From positions 1 to 12,118 of the forward strand of contig DRMK01000295.1 of assembly GCA_011322575.1 (NCBI GenBank): a stretch of DNA of 12,118 bases, written 5' to 3'. Every line of letters begins with the position of its first letter. Position 1 is the stretch's first letter. A program made the position numbers and the translations under genes. This stretch comes from Gammaproteobacteria bacterium (GTDB lineage Bacteria > Pseudomonadota > Gammaproteobacteria > Thiohalospirales > Thiohalospiraceae). Of the stretch, positions 7,235-12,118 are shown one piece after another. The notes under the pieces were generated by a model. That model had not been told where the DNA came from. It saw only the letters and a list, made by a program, of their open reading frames with translations, and made no database searches.

Positions 7235-8306
7235 ACTCAGAGAGCTGTCGGTGCGGCTCGGCGGCAAGGCCGTGGTTCAGCAGGTGAGCCTGGCGCTGCA
7301 ACCCGGGGAACTCACCTGCCTGGTGGGCCCCAGCGGATGCGGCAAGACCACCCTACTGCGCGCCATCGCCGGGTTCGAGCAGCCGTGCGCGGGCAGCATC
7401 TCCCTACATGGCAACAGGGTCGCCGACGCCCGGCACAGCGTGCCGCCGGAGAAGCGTGGCATAGGCATGGTATTCCAGGATCTCGCCCTGTTCCCCCATC
7501 TCACCGTCGCCGGGAACATCGCCTTCGGGATGCGCGGACAACCCCGCCCGGCAATCGACCGCCGCATCGACGAGCTTCTCGAGCTGGTCGATATGCCCGC
7601 CCTGCGCAACTGCTATCCCCATCAGCTCTCCGGCGGCCAGCAGCAGCGCATCGCCCTGATCCGCGCCATGGCCCCCCGGCCCGCCCTGCTGCTGCTGGAT
7701 GAGCCGTTCAGCAGCCAGGACATGGAGCGGCGCGAACAGCTGGTACAGGAGGTGCGCAACATCCTGGCCAGAGACGGCATCACCGCCATGCTGGTAACCC
7801 ACGATCAGCATGAGGCCTTCGCCTTCGCCGACACCATTGGAGTAATCAATGACGGCCGCCTGCTGCAGTGGGACAGCGCTTTCGACCTCTACCATCGCCC
7901 CAAAAGCCGCTTCGTGGCCGACTTCATCGGACAGGGTGTGCTGCTGGGCGCCACAGTGCTGGATCGGGAGACGCTGCAGACCGAACTGGGAAAGATCCGC
8001 GGCGAACTATCCCGGCAACTGCCCGGCGGCAGCGCGGTGGAACTGCTGATCCGGCCCGACGATATTGTCCACGATGACAGCAGCCCGGTACGCGCCCGGG
8101 TGGTCAACCGCCTGTTCCGCGGCGCTAGCCATCTCTACACCCTGGAGCTTACCAGCGGCGGTCGGGTGCTCTGCCTGGCCCCGAGCCACCATGACCACCG
8201 GCCAGGAGAGCAGATCGGGATCCGGCTGAATCTGGACCATCTGGTGATATTTCCCGCCAAGGAGTACCCTTCGGAAGAGAGAGAACCTGCCACGGATCGC
8301 GGCTAG
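7218..8306 (+). CDS. fbpC: Ferric iron ABC transporter, ATP-binding protein
   Basis: This 362-residue ATPase has all main motifs of an ABC subunit. These are Walker A GPSGCGKTT (37-45), Q-loop Gln87 in VFQD, signature LSGGQQQR (137-144), Walker B LLLLDEP (157-163) and switch His195 in VTHDQ. A C-terminal TOBE-type region (about 240-345, with LLIRPDDIV) matches the FbpC/PotA/MalK class. It powers the importer from the cytoplasmic side. The D-loop reads SSQD where most relatives have SxLD; Gln for Leu is unusual but leaves the Asp. The start overlaps the permease 3' end by 17 bases, indicating coupled translation. The last 20 or so residues are charged and poorly conserved in type. It is the last transport gene of the Fur-controlled cluster. 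Confidence 0.95.
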   Translation: MQNQLELRELSVRLGGKAVVQQVSLALQPGELTCLVGPSGCGKTTLLRAIAGFEQPCAGSISLHGNRVADARHSVPPEKRGIGMVFQDLALFPHLTVAGNIAFGMRGQPRPAIDRRIDELLELVDMPALRNCYPHQLSGGQQQRIALIRAMAPRPALLLLDEPFSSQDMERREQLVQEVRNILARDGITAMLVTHDQHEAFAFADTIGVINDGRLLQWDSAFDLYHRPKSRFVADFIGQGVLLGATVLDRETLQTELGKIRGELSRQLPGGSAVELLIRPDDIVHDDSSPVRARVVNRLFRGASHLYTLELTSGGRVLCLAPSHHDHRPGEQIGIRLNLDHLVIFPAKEYPSEEREPATDRG

Positions 8307-8321
8307 CCCGAATATCACCAC

Positions 8322-8738
8322 ATGCTCAGAATCAACCATCAGATCACCATTCCGGCCGCCGAACTGGAGTTCAGCGCCGTCCGGGCGCAGGGCGCGGGCG
8401 GGCAGAACGTCAACAAGGTGTCCAGCGCCATCCAGCTACGCTTCGATATAAGGGCCTCGTCGCTGCCGGAGAACTGCAAGCAGCGCCTTCTGAGCATGCG
8501 GGACAGGCGCTTGAACAAGAGCGGCGTTATTGTCATCAAGGCGCAACGCTTCCGCAGCCAGGAGAAGAACCGGCAGGAGGCGCTGCAACGCCTGCGGGAC
8601 ATGGTCCGCCGCGCTCTGGTCCAGCGCAAGACGCGCCTGGCCACCAAGCCCACGCTCCGCTCCAGGCAGAAGCGTCTCGACAGCAAGAGCAGGCGCGGAC
8701 GCACCAAGGAGTTGCGCAGAAACATCCCTTGGGAGTGA
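8322..8738 (+). CDS. arfB: Alternative ribosome-rescue factor ArfB (peptidyl-tRNA hydrolase)
   Basis: This 138-residue protein is a codon-independent release-factor homologue, matching E. coli ArfB/YaeJ (140 residues) in length and layout. The catalytic GGQ is at residues 26-28 in AQGAGGQNVNKVSSAI. The basic C-terminal tail (about 101-134, rich in Arg and Lys) would occupy the empty mRNA channel of stalled ribosomes. It hydrolyses peptidyl-tRNA on ribosomes stuck without a stop codon. The N terminus MLRINHQITIPAAELEFSAVRA fits the family, which supports the ATG at 8322 although no good ribosome site precedes it. It starts 15 bases after the fbpC stop on the same strand, so it may be co-transcribed with the iron importer. 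It converges with rubrerythrin. Confidence 0.93.
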   Translation: MLRINHQITIPAAELEFSAVRAQGAGGQNVNKVSSAIQLRFDIRASSLPENCKQRLLSMRDRRLNKSGVIVIKAQRFRSQEKNRQEALQRLRDMVRRALVQRKTRLATKPTLRSRQKRLDSKSRRGRTKELRRNIPWE

Positions 8739-8769
8739 TGCCCGCCACACTCCGGGACTACCGTCACCC

Positions 8770-8792
8770 CTGACAGACGCAATGTCCGTCAG
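8770..8792. other. Hairpin between convergent arfB and rubrerythrin genes
   Basis: CTGAC-A-GAC (8770-8778) pairs with GTC-C-GTCAG (8784-8792) around a 5-base loop, an 8-pair stem with one mismatch. It lies in the 70-base gap between two converging genes, where a bidirectional terminator would be expected. Neither strand shows a T run after the stem, so the terminator role is weak. A second small dyad (GCG-A-GG against CC-C-CGC) occupies 8792-8809. Confidence 0.3.
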
Positions 8793-8808
8793 CGAGGAGA
8801 AATCCCCG

Positions 8809-9387
8809 CTACCAGTTTTCTCCCAGCAGCTCGAAATACGCCTGCGGGTGCAAACAGGCCGGGCACAGCTCCGGGGCCTCCTCCGCCTCGTGCAGGTAAC
8901 CGCAGTTGCGGCACCGCCATACCACCTTGCCGTCACGCCGGAACACCCTGCCCGCCTCGAGATTGTCCGCCAGCTCCCGGAAGCGCTTGCCATGCTGCTT
9001 CTCGGAGACCGAAATGGCATCGAAAGCGGCCGCAATCTCCCCGAACCCCTCCTCCCGGGCCACCTTCGCAAAGGCTGGATACATATCGCTCCACTCGTGC
9101 TCCTCGCCGGCGGCCGCCGCACGCAGATTCTCCAGCGTGGTGCCGATCCTGCCGGCCGGAAAAGTGGCGCTCATCTCCAGATCCCCCCCTTCCAGGAACT
9201 TGAAGAAACGCTTGGCGTGCTCCTTCTCCTGGTTGGCCGTCTCCTCGAAGATATGGGCTATCTGGACCAGCCCCTCCTTCTTCGCCACGCCGGCGAAATA
9301 GGTGTAGCGGTTTCTGGCCTGGGACTCGCCCGCAAACGAGACCAGCAGATTCTGCTCGGTCCTGCTGCCTTTGATGCTGTTCGCCAT
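8809..9387 (-). CDS. rbr: Rubrerythrin (NADH peroxidase-type di-iron protein)
   Basis: This 192-residue protein is laid out like Desulfovibrio rubrerythrin. It has an N-terminal four-helix bundle with di-iron ligands E21 (GESQARNRY), E54 and H57 (NQEKEHAKRF), E95 and E98 (GEEHEW), and E129 and H132 (SEKQHGKRF). A C-terminal rubredoxin-like domain follows, with Cys159, 162, 175 and 178 in CRNCGY and CPAC. The end PQAYFELLGENW fits the family. It reduces hydrogen peroxide in the cytosol, taking electrons through the rubredoxin iron. A strong GGAGGGG (9392-9398) lies 4 bases before the ATG, and the small dyad CAACA-N3-TGTTG (9398-9410) touches it. It follows truD by 33 bases on the same strand, so it may be the last gene of the ispD-ispF-truD operon. 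This protein is commonest in anaerobes and microaerophiles. Confidence 0.96.
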   Translation of the reverse strand: MANSIKGSRTEQNLLVSFAGESQARNRYTYFAGVAKKEGLVQIAHIFEETANQEKEHAKRFFKFLEGGDLEMSATFPAGRIGTTLENLRAAAAGEEHEWSDMYPAFAKVAREEGFGEIAAAFDAISVSEKQHGKRFRELADNLEAGRVFRRDGKVVWRCRNCGYLHEAEEAPELCPACLHPQAYFELLGENW

Positions 9388-9420
9388 GTTACCCCTCCAA
9401 CATATTGTTGAGATGTGAAT

Positions 9421-10464
9421 TTACCACCCCGCAGAGCTCTCCAAACCCGGCTCCACGAGCTCCCGGATCAAGACCGTGGCGTAGCCTCCGGCCGGCAGGA
9501 AGAAATCCAGCCTCAGCGAGCCCTCGTCCAGCCACTCCCACGCCAGCCTCTCCGGCCGCAGGCAGAGCGCGCGACGCTCCTGCCTCAGCCCTGCCAGCTC
9601 CAGCCCCCGACACCACTCCGGATACCCCTCCAGCGCCTCTCTCTCCAGCGCGGCCGCCGAGCCCCGCGCGGGCGAATCCCCCTCTCCCCACAGCGGGGCG
9701 CTGGGCAGCAGATCCCCTTCGGCGACGCGCCTGCGGATTGCGTCATCCAGCCGATCGGCCACGAAGAAGCTACGGGTCCCGGCCAGCAGCAACGCCTCCC
9801 CCTCCAGCGCCTCGCGCCAGCTCCCCTGCTCCACCCTGGCCGCGAGCACTCTGTTGAACAGCAGGGAGCGCGCCGCGGAGATATAGAGCCCCCTGCGGTG
9901 GCGGCCGGCGCCGCGCAGCTCGCCCCGGAACAGGGCGGCGGCCCGCCGCAGGTTCTCTCCGCCGCGGCCGAAGCGCTGGGGGCCAAAATAGTTGGGCACC
10001 CCCTCGGTGGCTATGCGACGCAGACGCTGCTCCAGCGCCCCCCTGTCACCCTCCACCCGGCGCAGCACCAGGCTGAAACGGTTGCCCGCCAGGGAACCAC
10101 GGCGCAGCTTGCGCCGGTGACGCGCCACCTGGAGAATGCTGATCTGCTCCGACTCCAGCTCCGACCAGTCCGGCCCCGCTTCCCCCGCCAGATCGATGCT
10201 GAACCACTGGGTGGTGACCGCCCTCCGATCCTTGAGGCCGGCAAAACCGACGCTGCGCGGCGCCACCCCGGCCACCCGGGCCAGCTGGCGGGCCAGCCAC
10301 TCGCTGTTGGTGTCCCGTTTCCTGATCCGCAGCAACAGATGCTGACCCTGGCCGTCGGGCGCAAACCCCAGCTCTTCATCCACCTGGAAATCCTCCGCCG
10401 CAGAGCGCACCAGCGCCCGGGCCGGCGGCCCGCCCCAGGCCATGGGAAGAGGTTCAGACGGCAT
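9421..10464 (-). CDS. truD: tRNA pseudouridine(13) synthase TruD
   Basis: This 347-residue protein turns uridine 13 of tRNA-Glu into pseudouridine. The catalytic motif GFAGLKDRRAVTTQW contains the nucleophile Asp79 (Asp80 in E. coli). The family segment GVPNYFGPQRFG is at residues 155-166. ARHRRKLRRGSLAGNRF and the C-terminal FFLPAGGYATVLIREL also match. I chose the ATG at 10462-10464 (MPSEPLPMAWGG) because GGAGGAG lies directly before it and the distance to the conserved SAAEDFQVDE agrees with E. coli TruD. An extension to 10509 would overlap ispF further without a better site, and a shorter start exists at 10443. It overlaps the ispF 3' end by 11 bases. In many gammaproteobacteria surE follows truD; here rubrerythrin does. 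Confidence 0.96.
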   Translation of the reverse strand: MPSEPLPMAWGGPPARALVRSAAEDFQVDEELGFAPDGQGQHLLLRIRKRDTNSEWLARQLARVAGVAPRSVGFAGLKDRRAVTTQWFSIDLAGEAGPDWSELESEQISILQVARHRRKLRRGSLAGNRFSLVLRRVEGDRGALEQRLRRIATEGVPNYFGPQRFGRGGENLRRAAALFRGELRGAGRHRRGLYISAARSLLFNRVLAARVEQGSWREALEGEALLLAGTRSFFVADRLDDAIRRRVAEGDLLPSAPLWGEGDSPARGSAAALEREALEGYPEWCRGLELAGLRQERRALCLRPERLAWEWLDEGSLRLDFFLPAGGYATVLIRELVEPGLESSAGW

Positions 10465-10933
10465 GCTCCTCCAGCAGGACCACCGCATGGCAGGCGATCC
10501 CCTCCCCACGCCCGGTGAACCCCAACCGCTCGGTGGTGGTGGCCTTGACGTTCACGCGCCCCGAGTCGATACTCAGATCCTGCGCCAGATGGCGGCGCAT
10601 CTGCCCTGTGTAGGAGGCCATCCGGGGAGCCTGCGCCACCAGTGTTACATCCAGGCTGGCAACCGCCAGACGCTGCGCTCGCAGCCGCTCCACCACCCTG
10701 CGCAACAGAATGCGGCTGTCGATACCCCGGAACTCCTCGCTGCTGTCGGGAAAATGCTGCCCGATGTCGCCCAGTCCGGCCGCCCCCAGCAGCGCGTCGC
10801 ATACCGCGTGGAGCAGCACGTCGCCATCGGAGTGCGCCACCACGCCGTGGTCGTGGGGTATGCGCACCCCTCCCACCATCAGATGGTCCCCCGGTCCGAA
10901 CCGGTGCACGTCATAGCCGTGTCCTATGCGCAC
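10454..10933 (-). CDS. ispF: 2-C-methyl-D-erythritol 2,4-cyclodiphosphate synthase
   Basis: This 159-residue protein is the same length as E. coli IspF. The metal ligands Asp8 and His10 (GHGYDVHRF) and His42 (AHSDGDVLLHA) are present. Signature segments are GAAGLGDIGQHFPD (50-63), VTLVAQAPRM (96-105) and KATTTERLGFTGRGEGIA (130-147). It closes CDP-methylerythritol 2-phosphate to the cyclic diphosphate in the MEP isoprenoid pathway, acting as a trimer in the cytosol. The start is a GTG (10931-10933), with GGAG 8 bases upstream. It overlaps ispD by 10 bases and truD by 11, showing a tightly coupled operon. The gene uses the rare Ile codon ATA at residue 3. Confidence 0.97.
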   Translation of the reverse strand: MRIGHGYDVHRFGPGDHLMVGGVRIPHDHGVVAHSDGDVLLHAVCDALLGAAGLGDIGQHFPDSSEEFRGIDSRILLRRVVERLRAQRLAVASLDVTLVAQAPRMASYTGQMRRHLAQDLSIDSGRVNVKATTTERLGFTGRGEGIACHAVVLLEEHAV

Positions 10934-11643
10934 TCGCCGCTCTCCTGCCGCCGTAGAAGAAACTCCGCCATGGCCAGATCCGCGGGACGGGTCACCTTGA
11001 TATTGTCGGGGCTGCCTTCCACCAGCAGGGGCGCGTAGCCCGCCAGCTCCATGGCCGAGGCCTCGTCAGTCACCAGCCTGCCGTCGCCAAGGGCGGCTGC
11101 GATGGCATCACGCAGCGGCTCCGGTCGAAACATCTGCGGGGTAAAGGCGCGCCACAGGCCCTCCCGCTCCACGGTGGCGACCACCTCTCCTCCGCTGCCG
11201 GCCCGCTTTACGGTATCACTCAGGGGCGCGCCCAGCAGCCCGCCGTGCTGCGAACCGCGCAGGATTGTCACCAGCCGCTCCACATCCGCCACCCGCACGC
11301 AGGGGCGCGCCGCATCGTGGACCAGCACCCACTCCGGCACCCGCTCCCGCGCCAGCAGCCACTCCAGGGCGTTCAGTACCGAGTGGCAACGCTCCGCTCC
11401 CCCGGCCACCGTAAACAGCGGCTTGTCGATCTCCGGCTCGATTCCCCGCCAGCGCCGGTCCCCGTCATCCAGGGCCACCACGATGCCGGCTATACACTCC
11501 ACCGCCGCCAGCCGCTGCAGGGTATGGCACAGCAGTGGCCGGCCACCCAGCGGCAGATACTGCTTGGGCAGCGCCGCTCCCATGCGGGACCCGCTCCCGG
11601 CGGCGGGAACTATCGCCCAGCAGTCACGATCGGATGAATTCAC
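10924..11643 (-). CDS. ispD: 2-C-methyl-D-erythritol 4-phosphate cytidylyltransferase
   Basis: This 239-residue protein transfers CMP from CTP to methylerythritol 4-phosphate in the MEP pathway. The nucleotide-binding start AIVPAAGSGSRMG (10-22) with Lys27 in PKQYLPLG is present. So are LVHDAARPC (107-115), TVEREGLWRAFTPQMF with Arg160, VTDEASAMEL (191-200) and DNIKVTRPADLAMAE (213-227). I chose GTG at 11641-11643, 8 residues before the conserved WAIVPAAG. A TTG at 11679 would add 12 residues absent from relatives and has no ribosome site; the site before the GTG is also weak. It is the first gene of ispD-ispF-truD-rbr. In many relatives ftsB lies just upstream; here a gene-free, repeat-bearing stretch does. 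I see no clear promoter. Confidence 0.95.
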   Translation of the reverse strand: MNSSDRDCWAIVPAAGSGSRMGAALPKQYLPLGGRPLLCHTLQRLAAVECIAGIVVALDDGDRRWRGIEPEIDKPLFTVAGGAERCHSVLNALEWLLARERVPEWVLVHDAARPCVRVADVERLVTILRGSQHGGLLGAPLSDTVKRAGSGGEVVATVEREGLWRAFTPQMFRPEPLRDAIAAALGDGRLVTDEASAMELAGYAPLLVEGSPDNIKVTRPADLAMAEFLLRRQESGECA

Positions 11644-11852
11644 TCTGATACCCGGATAAGGCAGAAAACTACCGCGCAACCGGCGCCGCAGAGCCGGCCA
11701 CGCACCCTCGCGGGAAAGCCCCGCACCCTTTCATGGTACTACATCTGACCCGAGCGCTATATCGAGTCGGCGCGGGCGCACTACCGTGGCCATGAGATAC
11801 CTTAGGGACCCGTCACTTGCGCTTGGGCGGGAGGAGGGGTTGCCTGCCTGGA
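11644..11852. other. Gene-free stretch upstream of ispD
   Basis: No convincing gene is present. It holds GCGGG-AAAGC-CCCGC (11710-11724), a 5-base hairpin flanked by two copies of CGCACCCT (11701-11708 and 11722-11729). A 20-codon minus-strand frame (11731-11793, MATVVRPRRLDIALGSDVVP) has AGG a few bases before its ATG, but it is too short to call a gene. The ispD promoter should lie here, but I cannot pick out convincing -35 and -10 boxes. Confidence 0.5.
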
Positions 11853-11952
11853 GCAGAGACTCCCCACGTTGCGGCGTGGGGAGCTGCCACTAATCCGAAT
11901 GTTCCACCTGGGAACGCAGCGATCGCGCGGGGATCGTCATCCGGACGCGGAT
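11853..11952. repeat. Cluster of consecutive palindromic hairpins
   Basis: Four hairpins follow one another in 100 bases. (1) CTCCCCACG-N6-CGTGGGGAG (11860-11883) is a perfect 9-base stem, extended past a 3-base bulge by GCAG (11853-11856) and CTGC (11884-11887). (2) GTTCC-N5-GGAAC is at 11901-11915. (3) CGATC-N7-GATCG is at 11920-11936. (4) ATCCG-N4-CGGAT is at 11939-11952. No T run follows any of them. The pattern resembles the dispersed extragenic palindromes of many gammaproteobacteria, of the type GTTCCCA...TGGGAAC. From memory this likeness is only suggestive. A single-stranded transposon end or a structured RNA are alternatives. Confidence 0.5.
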
Positions 11953-12003
11953 TTGCAAAGTAGCCGGTAAAACTCCAGCAGCCAGGCGGAACACCACAGG
12001 GAC

Positions 12004-12071
12004 GCTGAATCCTAATTTATTACCTTGAAAGAGTACTAGTACTCTTTCAACTTTATAATTTGGGATAAAGC
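12004..12071. mobile_element. Two outward-facing IS ends meeting at CTAG
   Basis: The core 12025-12050 is a perfect 26-base palindrome with 13-base arms TTGAAAGAGTACT. Around the central TA (12037-12038, within CTAG) the symmetry continues imperfectly. The right arm 12039-12071 and the left arm 12036-12004 agree at 26 of 33 positions when read outward. IS630-family elements insert at TA, often within CTAG, and duplicate it. The simplest reading is that the terminal inverted repeats of two related elements abut at one TA. The right one continues into a transposase reading frame whose stop lies inside the repeat. No transposase is seen on the left side. Confidence 0.55.
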
Positions 12072-12118
12072 CGCTTTAGTTTGATACGAGCGTCTTCGGT
12101 CGTAAATCGCCAATCCAC
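12053..12118 (-). CDS. IS630-like transposase, C-terminal end only (cut by window edge)
   Basis: Reading leftward from the window edge, 21 codons are open before a TAA at 12053-12055. They include WRFTTEDARIKLKRLYPKL. This resembles the C-terminal tail of IS630-family DDE transposases as I recall it (W-x-FT-x-x-DAR-x-KL-x-x-LYP). The stop falls inside the inverted-repeat arm, as is usual for the right end of such elements. The A/T-rich base composition differs from the neighbouring housekeeping genes, which fits a mobile element. Only the tail is visible, so family assignment is tentative and it cannot be said whether the element is intact. Confidence 0.55.
   Translation of the reverse strand: MDWRFTTEDARIKLKRLYPKL

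Noticed and set aside
5603..7267. Long antisense and alternate-frame ORFs across the permease gene
   Set aside because: Their products are low-complexity (Gln/Gly/His or Arg/Ala/Gly rich), contradict the clear membrane protein on the plus strand, and show no family motif.
11731..11793. A 20-codon minus-strand frame with AGG upstream
   Set aside because: It is too short to distinguish from chance, with no homology that I recognise; mentioned only as part of the gene-free stretch.
11853..11887. CRISPR repeat, because of the CCCCACG...CGTGGGG palindrome
   Set aside because: Only one copy is present, with no spacers or neighbouring repeats.
11890..12075. A roughly 60-codon minus-strand open frame ending in RSLRSQVEHSD
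   Set aside because: It crosses the hairpin cluster and the IS junction palindrome, has only GTG starts near its head, and its tail resembles spurious translations of extragenic palindromes.

Overview
The window is GC-rich, densely packed chromosomal DNA. Several protein lengths match the Escherichia coli orthologues: MutS has 853 residues and IspF has 159. This points to a gammaproteobacterium. The order cannot be fixed from the sequence alone; a free-living or symbiotic sulfur-oxidiser-type lineage is a guess, not a result. Most of the window is recognisable housekeeping and iron-acquisition DNA. I see no clear new multi-gene system. The least explained DNA is the last ~480 bases.

Layout. 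(1) 1-288 is gene-free. It holds an intrinsic terminator on the minus strand and an FNR/CRP-like dyad. (2) 289-1605, minus strand, is a tight three-gene operon: a PilZ-domain protein, then PncC/CinA C-terminal nicotinamide-nucleotide amidohydrolase, then ThpR RNA 2',3'-cyclic phosphodiesterase, with overlapping reading frames. (3) 1737-4298, plus strand, is mutS, divergent from the pilZ operon. Its promoter sits so close that the message may be leaderless. (4) 4372-8306, plus strand, is a Fur-box-controlled ferric iron ABC importer: periplasmic binding protein, fused double permease, ATPase. It is followed at 8322-8738 by the ribosome-rescue factor ArfB. (5) 8809-11643, minus strand, is the operon ispD - ispF - truD - rubrerythrin, convergent with arfB. 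(6) 11644-12118 has no convincing complete gene. It holds a run of hairpin-forming palindromes, then an unusual junction of two outward-facing IS ends meeting at CTAG, then the last residues of an IS630-like transposase cut by the window edge.

How the parts relate. The iron importer (iron in, Fur-repressed) and rubrerythrin (a di-iron peroxide reductase with a rubredoxin-type iron site) lie close together but on opposite strands, so they share iron and oxidative-stress physiology rather than an operon. IspD and IspF are steps of the MEP isoprenoid pathway and TruD modifies tRNA; this trio is a common gammaproteobacterial block. The genes often found next to it (surE, pcm, nlpD, rpoS) and next to mutS/cinA (recA) are absent. 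The iron importer, arfB and rubrerythrin occupy that space instead.
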